Below, piece after piece: positions 35,701 through 48,841 of a DNA stretch of 64,000 nt. The stretch's first letter is position 1. Every line of letters starts with the position of its first letter. Below the pieces are notes generated by a model that was given only the letters and a program-made list of their open reading frames with translations, was not told the origin of the DNA and made no database searches. The DNA is from Galbula dea (taxonomy: Eukaryota; Chordata; Aves; Piciformes; Galbulidae). The DNA is taken from NCBI GenBank assembly GCA_013399015.1, contig VWZX01001678.1:1-64000 (forward strand), given 5' to 3'. A program made the translations under genes and the position numbers.

Positions 35701-37097
35701 TGCATAGGAGTGGTGGCATCACCATTAAGAGCTACAGCACAAGGCTTTGGGAGCACTTGGATCTGTTAGGAGTTGCCAGGTCCCATTAGGAAGGAGTTAA
35801 TGTTGTCTCAAGCCGCTCTTGCTGTGTGCAAGTGGCCAGATCATCTCCGTCTCTTTCCCTTGCAGCGCTTGAAAGTCATCTCGCACACTTCCTCGCTCTG
35901 TTTTTAGTATGTTGTAATTAGTATTTTCATTCAAGCTTTAAAATTCCTTGGAGATTTGCCTAGGAGAGGGCTGTGCACTTTTAACCCAACTGCAGAAAAG
36001 GGATCTGCATCGTATTAACCGTGAAATTTGCAGGTCAGCTTTGGAATTTCAATATTTGGTGTTTATAACTTGCTGCCTGGTTTGGGCTCTTTTGTTTCGC
36101 ATTAATTTCCACCTCTTGTGCTCCCAAATGTGACTGCGTTTTTCTGTTGGATTTGAGCGCTTCCTCAATGCGAAGAGATGAACTTTCTTGGCAGGGATGA
36201 GCAGAGCCACGGAGTTGCTACTTGGGGCTGTGCTGTGCTGGTGATCTGGAATGAGTTTTAAACATAAAAGCTTGTTTACTTTTGGATTTGACAAGGGCTC
36301 CCCTTGGACCTTTTTTTGCATGCTGTTAGTACAGTAGATGTCTAGTACAGTAAAGCCCCTCCCTCAAAGCTGCAGGTGTCCAGCAGTCCAGGCTGATGCA
36401 CTGAGGATGGGGAAACCTGATTTCTTAGGGAGACAAGGCGTGTGTCATGGCTGTGTCTGTCATCCTGCTCCAAAAAGCTTTTGAACTTGTCTTGGCGGTT
36501 CCTCACCAGAAGAGGGTTAGGAGTCTTTTGATAATTCACCATTTCTTGGGTTTTTTTCTGGTGGAAGTGAGCTGGAGAGATCCCAAACTGGTGGCCCTGC
36601 AAGCAGAAAAACAGGCAAAACTCAGCAGCTCTCCATGTTGGAATGTGTCCATCCCTCCTGCCCAGCAGCTGGGAGAGCTGGCAGGGATGGAGAGAGGTGG
36701 CATTGCTGCAACCAGAGGAGGAGAAGACCTTTGGGAGCAAAGGCCGTGCAGCTAGGGAGAGCACTGCTCTTCTCACGCAGCAGCCCCAGTTCACAGCCAG
36801 AACTTCAGACTTGATGCAGCTGTGGTGGGATTGAGAACGTTGAGCATGGTTGCAGTGTTAGTTTGTTACCTAACATGAAGACTGTTTTAGGAAAATGCTA
36901 ATGCTTCGGAAATTGTTGAAGGTGCCAGCTGGGTGAAAGAGGGCTGGTTGAGTCAGAGAGGCTGGGCTGTGCTGCAGCCCCAGGGGAAGGAGGGTAGTGG
37001 GAGGAAGGGCTTTGGTCTTACTCCTGACAGGCTGTTATGCATCACTGCTGAGGGGAAAGGAAGAGCTTTGGCTGAAGATTGTTTCACTGCGAGGGGG

Positions 37098-37120
37098 GTG
37101 TGTGGGTGTGCGTGTGTGTG
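37098..37120. repeat. Imperfect TG microsatellite
   Basis: About 23 bases of GT/TG dinucleotides with a GGG and a GC interruption. Shorter TG runs also occur at 47705-47718 and 48815-48841. Confidence 0.8.
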
Positions 37121-37770
37121 TTAAGAAGGTGGCTAGAGCAGGCACATTTTATAACCACATTTTATATTTAGTGAGTGGCAGTTCATGCTCTTTGCATGTC
37201 TGTCTGTGTCACAGCAGGATATGGAGATCTTCCATGCCTTTGGCCGCTTCTCAGCCTCAGAGTAATGCAACCTGTCCCTTCAATCAGGTTGTGCTAGCAG
37301 ATACTTTGGTGTTGCAACATGCAGGGGAAAAGTAATCCTGAGCACAGTCTGCCTGTGGAACACCTCTGGGGATTTTTGTGGGGCACTGTTTTTCCTGCCT
37401 TGTTGTAAGAGAGTCCTGTGGTGCCTACCCTGTGTGGGCAGCCACTTCTGGAGTAGGAGGTCGCAAAACAAACATTGTGAACCTGTGGCTGCCACCGTGT
37501 AGCTTACATCAGGAAATAAAATATATGCCTAAAGCAGTTCAGTGGTCTGGGGAAAATAGTGGAGTAACTCCAGAGGGTTAGTAATTGGAACTGCAGATGG
37601 AAATGAGATAAACAAAATCCATATATTAAGATGTCAACTAGAATATGGAATATACTTTTTGAAGTTAAATGGTATGGTCTGAGCCAGACTGGTAGCTTGC
37701 TTTTTCCTTCCATCCCCTCCAGTTTTAGTTCTCTGTTTGCTGAAGAGCAGAATACACCAATGTTGAGCAT

Positions 37771-38148
37771 ATCTGGAGAAGAGGAGGCTCGGGGGGGACC
37801 TTATCACTCTCTGCAACTGCCTGAAAGGAGGTTGTAATGAGGTGGGGGTTGGTCTCTTTCCCCAAGTAACAAGTGAGAAGACAAGAAGAAATGGCCTCAA
37901 GTTGTGCCAGTGGAGGTTCAGATTAGATATGCTGACTAATTTATTTCCTGAGAGGGTTATCAGGCATTGGAACAGACTTTCCAGTGAGGTGGTGGAGTTA
38001 CCATCCCTGGAAGTGTTCCAAAACTGTGTAGATGTGGGACTTGGGGACAGGCTTTAGTGGTGAGCTTGGTAATGGTTAGGTTAATGGTTGGACTAGTTGA
38101 TCTCTGAGGTCTTTTCTAACTCTGTTGATTCCATTCTATTCTGTTCTG
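37771..38148 (+). mobile_element. CR1 LINE, 3' part, about 380 bp
   Basis: It begins inside the ORF2 3' end at CTGGAGAAGAGGAGGCTCGG and runs through CTGAAAGGAGGTTGTAATGA, CCAAGTAACAAGTGAGAAGA and GGGACAGGCTTTAGTGGTG. It ends with a degraded octamer tail, ATTCCATTCTATTCTGTTCTG. It belongs to the same broad subfamily as the copy at 31400-31897 but keeps the GGTTGGACTAGTTGATC block near the end. Small frame breaks leave only partial reading (a 71-codon frame at 37842-38057). It is a 5'-truncated, dead copy. Confidence 0.93.
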
Positions 38149-38875
38149 CCTGAAGGGGTGAGTTCTACTCACTCCTCCTTTCTCATCACCTTCCAGTTGC
38201 AGGCCTCTGCTCTTCTGCTTCTGTCATCTCAGCCCTTCATCTGTTTGCACAGTAAACAGGCTCAATTTGCTGATTTGTTAGAAATTCAATCCAAAAAATA
38301 GCGAAGAGGGAGGAGTGGGGATGGAGAGAAGGGAGTGGGGCAAGCTTGCTCAGGGACGCTGTCTGACCACACCCTTGGGCAAACAGGAACTTTCTTGGCT
38401 ACCATTAATCATCCCTCAGCCTTTCATTTGAAAGGCAGCAAGAGCCCTCCTCAAGCAGCAGGCAGGCACACCAGCCGACTCACAGCAGGGAATGCCAAAG
38501 GGAAAGCTCCTCCTTCCCGTGACACTGATGCACAGCTCTGTGTGCAGACATGCTTTACCCGCTTTTCCTTTCCAGCCCCTTTCCATGTACCGTGGCTGCG
38601 TTGCAGCTTTAGGGACTGGGCATTGTACACAGCATCCTGCATAATACAAAGGAGCAAAGGCAAAATCTGAGGCTTCTGTCCCTGTTAGTAAAAGCTCTGC
38701 AGATCTTACAAAGATGATGTGTATAGTAGAGAATATAACACATGATGTAGTAGAGAATGTCATTTATTATAGACTTGATAAAGCAGCTACACAGTTCCCA
38801 TCAAAACTGGAGTGGGTTAAGTTACAGAAAGAATTCCTGGCCAAAGTCTGAAGGATAATGCAGATTCACCCAGTT

Positions 38876-38894
38876 AAAAAAAAAAAAAAAAAAA
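38876..38894. repeat. Poly-A run of 19
   Basis: An uninterrupted A19. The 300 bases upstream show no gene-like or SINE-like sequence that I recognise, so a retroposon tail is possible but unsupported. Confidence 0.9.
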
Positions 38895-40274
38895 GCAACA
38901 TTTCCTTTTGTCTCCTGGAGGATTTTTTGACAAGGGTTATGTTCAGTGACAGCAAATAGGAGTAGACAGGGTTGTGCACTGAGCTGATCTGTCGTGAGCC
39001 TTAGAAAGAGCTGTTGAGTCTTTGACAGCCTCTCTGTGCCAAGGATTGGTTGACCTAAGTGCAGACTTAGGGAAGAGGCTGAGGGAAGGCTGCAGGACTG
39101 ACCTAACCGGTCACAGATGCAGTGTTACTGTAGTTTTATGAGGGCTTCCTTTGTATCCAGAAAGTACAGCTTGTGTGGGTACATTTTGATAACACACTAC
39201 TTAAGTAAAGGAGTGAACTGGGGTATTGCCAGTGTGAGCAGACTCATTTTGGTGATAAGCTCCTGGAAGCAGTAGCTGCACAGAAAGAGAGCAAAAAAAG
39301 GGAGAAATTAATAGAAAAGAAGAAAGTTTTACTCCATTCACATGATGTTGAAGAACTTCAAGAAACTTTATTCTGCATTTCCTCACCCCCACCCCTTACT
39401 TTAGATTGATTTTGAAACCCTGTGTAAACACACTAAGTTGTTTGGTGCCCATTTTTTCAGGGTGCAGAAGCATTGGCTGGGCAGCCCGACATCAGTATTT
39501 GCAGCAAGGTTGTTGCTTGTTGGGGAGGATTGGGAACAGTGAATAGACATTGCAGAGTAATTCAGGTGAGCCCTGAGTATGTGGGTTGAGGAGCCCACGC
39601 TTTGGTGCTGAGGGCCAAGCAGAAATGGACTTTGGCGGAAGAGGTGTATGGAGACAGCAGTTCATTTCAGCTAGCAGCTGTCTTGGAGGGCTTTTTGGCT
39701 AATGCTGTGCCATACTGTGGAGGTGGTCACATGAGAGGCTGGGCTGGGGGCTATGTGGGAAAGGTAGGTGCCAGGAACAGGCTCCCACTGCTACTGCAAA
39801 TCACCTGGCCTGCAGGTTGCTTCTAGCCCTTTGCAAGAGATACCCTGGGGCAAGAGAACAGCCAAAAAATGGGAGATGTAAGTTACTCTGGCAATGTGAC
39901 CCTCCTTGGGCTGGCTGGTACTCCAGGGGATCTGTGAGTAGTGGGAACCTACTCTGGTACTTGTGTTGTGTGCTGCAAGCAAAGCTTCTGTGGTGTATAT
40001 GCCACCTCACCTTGATGCTTCCAGCACATCCAAGCATGTAGATTTGGTGGGGTGGGTGGACAGGGTGAGTCTTCCCCATCACCAGAGTAAGGTCTTGTAG
40101 CCTGGCAGCAGGAGGGTTGGGTGGAGGAAAAGATTAGCTGGGGACTTGTTTTTTGGTTTAGCATTTTGGACTGAATGGTTTCTACCCACTCTCCCCTAAA
40201 AAGCCTTTATTTAATACCTCGTGCATTTGCAGTGTCTGCCATGAAAAGGTCTTCAAGGATTTTGCAGAGATTAG

Positions 40275-40322
40275 TTCCTTCTCCTCCAAATCTTTCAATT
40301 CCTCGTCCTCCAAATCTTATCA
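40275..40322. repeat. Imperfect 24-bp tandem duplication
   Basis: Two adjacent 24-base units share CTCCAAATCTT and most other positions (40275-40298 and 40299-40322). The few differences indicate an older slippage duplication than the one at 1117-1168. Confidence 0.75.
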
Positions 40323-43300
40323 GACAGGAGGGAATATGACTGTGCTTCTGTAAATATGGAGTCCAGTGTACACAGAGGCTTGCCAGGTGACACATACAAA
40401 GAAGGCAAGACCTTTCCCTAGACCTTCTCCTTGCTGTTGGGTTTTTACCCCTGGACCTTCTCCTTTCAGTGGTGCCTCTTGGCTGGATATCTACAGCAGC
40501 AGGGTCCTCTTCTGCAGAGCTGGAGTCAGGCAGAGCCAGCTGGCTGGCAGTGCAGAGCTGGGACACATAGGTTTTGAAATAGAAGGTGTTTTCCTTCCTT
40601 TTGCAGTTGGCAAGCCATGTTGCAGGTAGCAAATCTGTGGTGGCAGCCTTGCTGTCCCCACCCTCCTCAGCCTATTTAGAAAAGGGGCTGTGGTGGAGGA
40701 CACTTGGAGAAACATTCTGCTCTCTCAACCCCTTGTATTTACTGATGGCTAACAAATTTGATGCATCCCCCTTCTACTTCCTCCATAGTTCCTGGAATAC
40801 ACTCTGAATGGTGTCTTGTCTCAAACTGTGGTAGATCAGCCCTGAACAAAGGCATTATGAACAGGACTACCCACAGATGTCATGGGAAGAACCGAAAACT
40901 TGCAAGGCTTTCCTTTTGTGCCGTTGTTGCAGAACTTCTTTTTCTCTTGGTAAATGATTCAAAGCTGTAAGGAGGGCAACATCCTCTTCTTAAAACCTGC
41001 TGTCAAAATAGAAAGGAAATATACAATGCAAACAAAAAAAACCCCCAAATACCAGGTAACAATGACCTGTCTAAGTTGTCCACGGTGTGTGGTCCACAGA
41101 GCTCAAGTAGCTTCTGTTTAATTTAGAATAAGCACATGCATCAGGAAGAAGGAGAAAAAATAGGAAAGGCAAAAAAAGCCCTTGTGGAAAAGGGGGGATT
41201 AGAAGCAAACTGACAGACTGTTTATTGCACAGCACAGAACTTACCAAATGGCTTCATTTTTCTTAGTGGTCCAGACTTGTCACTTCCATTTGGCAAACTC
41301 CACCGCTGCTAAGTCTGAAAGCAGCTATTATTGGCTTCTGCCTGAACTGTGCTCAGCTCCTATAAATTTGGTGTCTGATCTTTTCTATTGAGATTAATAA
41401 ATATTTATTTAAGCAGAGCAGTATTGCCAGGCCTTTCCTACGGAACGGGAATTGGAATGCAGTGCAAGATTTTCAGGTGGGCATGTGATTGCTGAAATAT
41501 GTATAATTTAGCTTCACACATTTAGATCTGGTGGGGGTTTTTTCTTCCTTTTCTCAGTACCTCTCTGTTCTGCAGCACTAGATGTAACTAAACATATAGG
41601 CAGGGGCTGCTCTTAGATAATCGTGTTAAGAATGTGCAAAACTGGGTGGTTTAACACGAAACAACAAACAAGGTAACTCTTGTTCAGCACAGCATGTGCC
41701 TTTTTCTGGGATAGGACCATCACTTTGTGGTATGTTAGGCATAATAAGAGTTGTCTGAGTACAACTTGGACAATCCTGCTGAATCTGTCTGAAGATGGTT
41801 CTTTTAATTCAAATTCGTCTTCCCCTTCTGATCCTTTTCCAAAAAAGACCAACCATCCCATAGCATGGGGTCATCTCTTCAGTGAAAGTATGCATGGAAA
41901 AGACTTTCATGGTGCTGTTGAAGGAGTGTTGTGCTTAATGAAAGCAGCTGGCATGCCACTTTGGGGTTGCTCTGATGCTCCATCACTTCTGGTTCTCAGA
42001 TTTGGGATTGGCTACTGTCATGTTATGTGTAGAAGTAACTGAGGGGCTGGCTGGCAGCTGAGCATGCAGCTTTTCCAGGGTTGCATGGTGTGGCAGGCTG
42101 GTGAGATGCCCTGGGAGGAGCTGGAAGCCTGTGGCCTTCTGGCCCAATGGCTCTGACTCCTGCAGCACCCCAGAGCCTGTCCAGTCTTTCTCCTCACCAG
42201 AGGTGTCAGCTCGACCTGCTTTAGAAAAAGGGAGGGTATGGGTGAAAGAAGTATGTGTTGGCAGGGAAATAGGGAGGAATAGTCTGGATCGTCAGAGGTC
42301 ACTGGGTATTGAGCTGCATTTTGCTTCCAATTTCCCTCTGCCTTCCAGGACGCTGCAATTCTGCTCCTTCCCATAAACCCCCTAAGGCCACTTCCCATCA
42401 TCCCCAGCTGCGTCTTCCTGTTTAGTGAGTACAGGGCAAATGTAGTGTTGGAGATGCTGTTCCTGGAAGGGTTCTGTGTTTCATCTCTCTGTAGACCGCC
42501 TCAGGTTGGAGCTTGGAAGCAGAAGGTGGGAAGGGAGCACAGGCATACGGTTCTCACCTTTCCCTGGCTCCCATCCAGGAGGTACTAAACTTTGTCTCAA
42601 TGGAGGTTTCACCAGCAGGTGAATCACATCATTACTTAATACCTTTGGAGCTGAATTTTCTGCTGCCAGTTTGCAGACATCCTTCAGCCTGAACAATTGA
42701 TTTTTCTTTCCTGCATGAAGGCTGGAGAAATGTCTATGATTCGTCCTCATCTTACTATCAGAGGTAGCTGATTCAGAGGGTACCAAGAATTAGTGATGTG
42801 CCATTCTTTTTTTCCTTGCTGTTTAAGACACCTGTCCCACTGTCTGATAAGGGAATTTATCTGTAACACCAGTTCTTCCCATATTCATAGTTCTGCTCTG
42901 TGGTTGTCCCCTGTTGCTTGTGAATTTTCAAAGATTTCCCTTTGAAGTTCAGAAAACCTTTTATTTTAAGAATGCTCTGAAGAGCTCAGAAAGGCTGGAG
43001 CTTGTGGTCTGCATGCATAGGCTATTAAAACTTGTCCTTTAGACTGTGGTAAGTAGGAATATTACATTTTGATCTTCTGCACACCATTCTCCCTAATGTT
43101 TGGTGTTAAGGGAGTCATATTTGGCATTTCCCTTTTTTGTTTTCCTAGGGAAAAGGGCAAATAAACAACCACAAAAACCAGGCCCCAAAACATCAAGTCA
43201 AACAGATTCTTCATTCGTTTGCTTCAGAAAATCATGGGAGGAACTTGATGTGCACTGAAACCTCTCAAACCTTTATGATAGCAGAGGGATGGAGAGGGTT

Positions 43301-44157
43301 CAGCGCAGGCATTCGTACTCTTACATCTTCATCAGTCACTGGCAGAGAGGACCAGAGAAGCACACAGCTTTGGAGTGGGAATGAACTCCTCTCTCCAAGT
43401 TCCTTGGCCATTCTGCACTCCATAATCACCAGGAGCCTTTCAGGGAGAACAAGACCTCATCGTGCTTTGTGTGTCCTTAAACACAAAGCAAAAACCAACC
43501 GATCCACCCTCCGATTTTTCTTGACAAGGTTTCTTTGTGTGTTGTAGAGAAACAAAGGATGTCATTTCATTTTTCTGTATGCACTGCCAGTTTTCTTCTT
43601 CTATACCTGCTACCTTTAAGGCAGGTTTACAGGGAAGGCATTTTTGGCATCAGTTGATGTGAGTCAGCGAACCTTTCCATCGGTTGACAAGTTCTGACAA
43701 AACCTGCTTGTCAGATGCTGCTTTTGATGCACACCAGGGCTCTGGTAAAGTGGATTTCTTTCTGCCTTGCCATCTCTGTTGAAGAACCCATCAGGAGGAA
43801 GCAGCTTTGGGTTTTGTTTTTGTTTTGGTTTGTTGTGTTTTTTCATTGTTTAGTTCTTGGGTTTGTTTTTTTTTTGTTGCTTCAGGACAAAATGCAAAGC
43901 TGGCTGCTTTAATTTGTCCCTGTAGATAAGGTGATGGTTCATCCTGACCCAGAAGGTTTCTCCCATTTTCTGTTTCTTCAGTTCTGGGTGAGCATTGTGT
44001 GTTTGCAGAGCAGGATTTACATAATCTGGATATTAGGATGGATGTCAGGTTTTTTTGAAGGTAACTTCAAAGAATGGGAAGAACTGAATGTTCTTCCCTG
44101 TATTTCAGAGCTGAAAATACTGGGTTTATCACATCTTGAGGTTCTGGTTTTCTTTAT

Positions 44158-44167
44158 CCCCCCCCCC
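44158..44167. repeat. Poly-C run of 10
   Basis: A C10 homopolymer directly after TCTTTAT. Confidence 0.93.
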
Positions 44168-44599
44168 ATTAAATGAGAATATTTAATTTTTTAGTCAGCA
44201 GTGTTGCTGGCATTATTGAAGACAGTTTGATCCAATATATATTGGGTCTAGGTCAGACAAGAGTTTTGTACAGCATAACAGCTGTTACCTGCCATTCATT
44301 CTCTGAATACAGAGATTGATGTGCTTTATTGGGTCAGCATGGTTGTCAATTGCAATGTTCTTTGAGCTGCTTTCCATAGGATTTGATTTTAAATATGCAT
44401 AACTAATAAAAGAGCTCTTGGAAGAGGATATGTGTTTAAAACCCTGCAATTATGTTTCTGATTGGTACTCAAGGCACTTGGCCTGTTTGTGATGGCTCTC
44501 GTTACCGGCTGCTCTCATTAGAGATGTCCCTGTAGCAGTGGGAAGTGTATGAGAGTGTGCAGAACAACTATGGGAGAGGTGGAAAAGGTTTTAAATTGC

Positions 44600-44845
44600 C
44601 TTGATTTGCACCTGGGAAGGTTTAGATTGCAGGAAAAAATTCTTCACTGAAAGAGTTGTTAGTCATTGGCACAGGCTGACCAGGGGAAGTGGTGGAGTCA
44701 CTATCCCTGGAGGGGTTTAAAAAGCATATAGATGTGGTATCTAGGGACATGGTTTAGTGGCATGGTGGTGATAGGTTGATGGTTGGACTTGATGATCTTG
44801 AAGGCCTTGTCCCACCTTAATAATTCTGTGAATCTGAGATTCTGT
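44600..44845 (+). mobile_element. CR1 LINE, 3' fragment, about 245 bp
   Basis: It starts in the region equivalent to CAAGTTGCRCCAGGGGAGG of other CR1 copies (here TTGATTTGCACCTGGGAAGG). It continues through TTCTTCACTGAAAGAGTTGT, GGGACATGGTTTAGTGGCA and GGTTGGACTTGATGATCTTG, and ends AATTCTGTGAATCTGAGATTC. It keeps the full 3' tail region, is 5'-truncated, and has diverged more than the copies at 31.4 and 37.8 kb. Confidence 0.92.
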
Positions 44846-45712
44846 AAATTGTTTCCTCTAAGTCCCAGTTTCTTACAATAACACTCACTGCAAAGGGAGG
44901 CTGCTCTCCTACTGCAGTGTGATTACAGAGGACTTGGTTGTGTGCAATACTTTCACTCATTTCTCTATGGTTCTGAACTTCTGGTAACTCAGGAGCTACT
45001 AACAGAGAAACCATCTTTTGCTGGTAGAAGGAACTGTATGGACCTTTAAGGAATTACCTGTCTTTTCTCTGGTACAAATAATGGTATTAGGACAGCCTTG
45101 GTTTTTCTCCTCTTTTCTCTCTTTTTTCCAGTTGTACCAACCCAAACTGGGTATGTATTCCTTTAAAAATCCCGTTGGAATAGGAACACTGTTGTGTCGC
45201 AGCAATTCAGAGACAAGTACTGTTGTTTTTACACTTCTGTGATTTGGGAAGAAGCCTTGGAGACCAGTACTTAGGATTTCCACTGCTTTAAGCAGGGTCA
45301 GCCATGGCATTGCTAAGCCTGGTGTGGAAATCCAGAGCTCTGGAGGAGATGTGTCGGCTTTTGCTTGCTTGTCTGGCTAAGCAGCCAGCCCACTCTTACT
45401 ACCACTACCCAAACTGGAAAACACCTTTTTGGAAAGCTGCATGTGTGGCCATGGTAACATTTTACACCCCCAGCTTTGACATTTGCTTGAGTGCAGGTCT
45501 AGTGCCTGGGGTGGCTGTCACTGGCCCAGGCAAGGCTGCTCTGCAATACTGATGGTAGTTAAAAGCAGTAGGTGATACTCACAGGGTGGATGGAGTGGCT
45601 GTGGAGGTGGCGATGGGCGGAGCAGGAGTAGCATCCCAAAGCTCAGGGACCTTTGTGTGCCGGAGCTGTGGACTTGCTTGCACTGGTTTCTTTTCACTGC
45701 CTTGTCAATTGG

Positions 45713-45747
45713 AAAATAAAAAAAAAAAAAGAAAGGAAAAAAAAGAA
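45713..45747. repeat. A-rich tract
   Basis: An A13 run (45718-45730) followed by AAAGG/AAAAGAAG words, entirely purine after the first T. Its beginning resembles AATAAA, but the upstream sequence is not recognisable as a retrocopy. Confidence 0.85.
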
Positions 45748-48700
45748 GTAATTGTCATTGTCATCTCAAGACATTGTTATGGTTTTCCCAAGGCAAAGCT
45801 GTGATTTCAGTTGCTTTTAGGAAGTCTGGGCTCTCACTGATGACACTGAAGTTGCAGTAGGGGAGTGTTTGGGTTTGAGAGCTGGAGTTGACTTACAATC
45901 TCCATCTTAAATCTTTTTATTTTAAACTTAGAACACTGACCCTTAATAATCAGCCTTCTAAGCTCATTGTTCTTGAGCCAATGGGAAGAAAAAATTGGTA
46001 AAGCAAGTTGGAAAGAAGTCCAGGACCGTGCACATTAGCAAGATGCAGTACTTCTTTCTCTGCTGACTTTAAAGCAGAGCTTTCCTTTCCCAGGGCAAAG
46101 CTGGATTTGTAGCAATTGGCACCGAGTTTCTATTGTATGCCTTTTAATTTTGAAGCAGTTTGTTTCACCACAAGTCTCTTTCTGGAGCAGCTTGCGTGGC
46201 AGAGTGGGAGACGAGGGTTTTCTGTGGAAAGGTATGAGCTGTCATTCCTTTCTACACACTGTGAGGTATGGAAATATAATTAATGGTGTTTACATAGGAG
46301 GAAGTGGAAGCACAGAGCTGTTCTGTGTGAGGCCGGCTGGGAAAGCTGGGACAGGCAGGGATGAGAAACACCAGCACTCAGTGCCGCTCTCTGGCCCTCG
46401 GGAATGCCAGGGCATGCCAAGCTGGCTGCCTCCACAGACAGACCTGGTGGAATGCAAAGATGACTGGGATGGAGAGAAGTTCGTCCAAACTTTGTATCCT
46501 TCAGATTCGGGGGCATCATTTATTTCATGCTTTACCTCAGGTGGGTTTGGGCCCCATTTTCTTTTTGCAAAAGTGCCAGGCAGGAAGGTAAAGATAAGAG
46601 ATTCCTTTGTTGCTGCTTTAAACCGAATGTACCCAAACCCAAAGGCATCTCCTCTGTTCTAAAAAGGAGTGTCCAGAAGGTTTTTCACCTTCAAACAGTT
46701 GCTAACTTTAATGCTGAGAAACCTCAGCCTGAAAGGAAACCTTTTTCTAGTTGCCACGTGAGGGTAGAGATGTGGAGATTGAAGGGCTCTTTCATCCCCT
46801 GTCTGAACCAGCTAGGACAGCGGCTGCTTGTGCCGTGGAGCTGGTGTGCTTGCAGATTCCTTGGGAGCTGGGGAAGCCAATTAAGGGAAAAGTAGTTGGT
46901 GCTTTAAAGTACAGTGCAGTATATATGTTTTCAGGTGCCTATTCCCTTCCTCCCTGCACATTTAAAAAAAATAATTTATTGTTTGCTATTTAATGAACAA
47001 ATCCCACACTTTGAACAAAATCATCACCATTCTCCTTTGTCATTTTGCCTTTTTTCTTTTTAAATGGGAACTGTGACTCATAAAATATTTTAATCCCTGT
47101 TATTGAGCATCATTAAAATGAAGATTGTTCCCTGGCAGTGTGTTTTTGATTTAAGAACTCTTAATACTGTGAGTGCTCTCTCCATTGAAGAATGACATGC
47201 AGTACATTGATGAAATGAGAAGTTTTATGAGACATTGTAATCCTAACTTCTTAATGTAAATTAAAATATTTTGTGATTTTTAATTTTCTTTGCATTTACA
47301 CACACAGACACAACTTATTTGACACTCTATGAAGCACATTAAATGACTAGTTTAGCTAGAAAGGGAGATGAGAAAAAGAAATTATATGCCCGAAAATTAA
47401 GATTGTTCGTAAGGTGTTCAGTGCTCGCAGCAGACGTGACTTAAGATGAGGAAAATGTGTTTCTGAAGGACCACAGGGAGGTTGTCTCATGTGCCTGATG
47501 TGCTCTGGTTAAAAGGAGACAGATGAGCGTCAGCCTCTTAAATATGTTCAGTTGCCACGGTGCAGGGGGCTACTGACCAGGAGGAGGAGCAGTGGCTTTG
47601 GCCCTTGGTGCCCATGTCCTGGTCCTTGGCCGGGAGCCTGTGCTGGGCTGGCCCTGGCTTTGGGCAGGTTTGCGCCCTTGGCTTTCACTGGGAGAGGAGG
47701 GGTTTGTGTGTGTGTGTGCAGCTTGTTAACACCTGCACACCATATTTTGGGGAATTTCTTCCGGGGTTTCTTCTAGAGGGCTCCTAAGAGGAGTGTGTTC
47801 TAATTCCTTCCCTTACTGGTCTGGTCACTTGTTGATGTGTATGACAGTAGCACTAAATTTGTAAATAGAGGTTGTGTAAAATGAAAACAAACCCCACAAA
47901 CAAACAAAAAATGGAGAGGAAAAAAGATGCAAAGAGAGCAGATGCTTGTAACACCCTCTGCATTTAGCAAACTCTTTCATTTAAGTTTTTCTTCTCACCC
48001 TTAAAATGCTAAGCTGCCTTAGAGCAAGAGCAACAGCTTTAGAAGCCTCGTGCTCCCAAGTACCATACGCATTACTGGGAAATGAAGGCAGACCATAAAA
48101 TGCACAGCAGCATAAATCCTTCAAGTTGGTAATTAAAAATTCCAAGCAATGGGGTTTTTTTTCCTTGTCATGCACTGCCATTCTGTATGCAACAAGGTTA
48201 AGACAGAGAATTTTGTCTTTCTTTCTTTTAAAATTGTCTGCACAGCTCTTTGCCTCTCCGTAGCTATAAACTCATAAAGGGTAGAGCTTTCATTACAAAC
48301 CAGCCAATTTAAAAGGGAACTGGGCAGGAGGTAGGAAACAATGCCAAGTGGGATGCCTGAATTGCTCAGGATGTTGTAAATAGAGCTGCCTTCTTTTGAT
48401 CTTATAAAGGGTCGAGGAGATGCTGTTGCTTTGACTAAAGGTTGTTGGAGGAAAGTGGCAAGAAATCACACACCTTCCATCCTGTTTGCCACTGCCATTA
48501 CTTGGCTTAGGGCTGGTGTTATTAAGGAAGTGTAAGGAAGGAGCTCAGACAAGGCTTCCCTTTAGGGGAAGCTTGTTTGTTTCTGGTCTGTTCAGCTGTT
48601 TTATGGCAGCCCGTTGTTCCTTGCTGCCTGCTTAGGCTGGTACTGGCTTTCATTAGGTGCACCAGCAGGCTCTTGCTTAAGAAGGAAAGAGGAGATGAAA

Positions 48701-48814
48701 GCTTGTGCAGAACTGGAGAGCCTGGATGAAAAGTTAAGACTGGGAGATTGCTCATATGTTGTGCAGAGAAGAGAATAACTTTTGTAAAGACCTCATGCAG
48801 CTGAAGAAGGGAAC

Positions 48815-48841
48815 TGTGTGTGTGTGTACATGTGTACATAT
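48815..48841. repeat. TG/TACA microsatellite
   Basis: (TG)6 followed by TACATGTGTACATA, which contains the palindromic word TACATGTGTACA (one mismatch). Confidence 0.8.

Larger units (their letters stand above)
31898..37770. other. Non-coding block
   Basis: No gene is supported. A T19 run lies at 32741-32759. A short 8-10-bp hairpin (TAGATGAT/ATCATCTA) lies at 33821-33846. The longest open frame in the window, 288 codons on the minus strand at 34052-34918, lies here. Its plus strand is unusually G/A-rich from about 34640 to 34780, which removes stop codons from the complement, and the product is S/P/H-rich with no domain, so I treat it as chance. A non-repetitive patch at about 35760-36200 has homeodomain-like words such as TAATTAG (35915-35921) and may be regulatory. 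An imperfect TG repeat lies at 37098-37120. Confidence 0.55.
38149..44599. other. Non-coding block
   Basis: No gene is supported. It includes an A19 run (38876-38894), an imperfect 24-bp tandem duplication (40275-40322), a TTTG-rich stretch (43805-43880), a C10 run (44158-44167) and a 20-bp near-perfect palindrome (44229-44248). Open frames of 100-141 codons around 40207-42400 overlap on both strands without recognisable content. Confidence 0.6.

Noticed and set aside
37490..37540. Possible mitochondrial insertion, because of the words GTGTAGCTTACA
   Set aside because: Similarity to a mitochondrial tRNA-Phe start is limited to about ten bases and does not continue.
38560..38894. Processed pseudogene ending in the A19 run
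   Set aside because: No gene-like or polyadenylation-signal sequence lies just upstream of the A run, and no target duplication was seen.
46150..46662. 170-codon plus-strand open frame
   Set aside because: A few frames of this length are expected by chance in 64 kb on six frames. There is no domain, no retroposon tail and no splice context.
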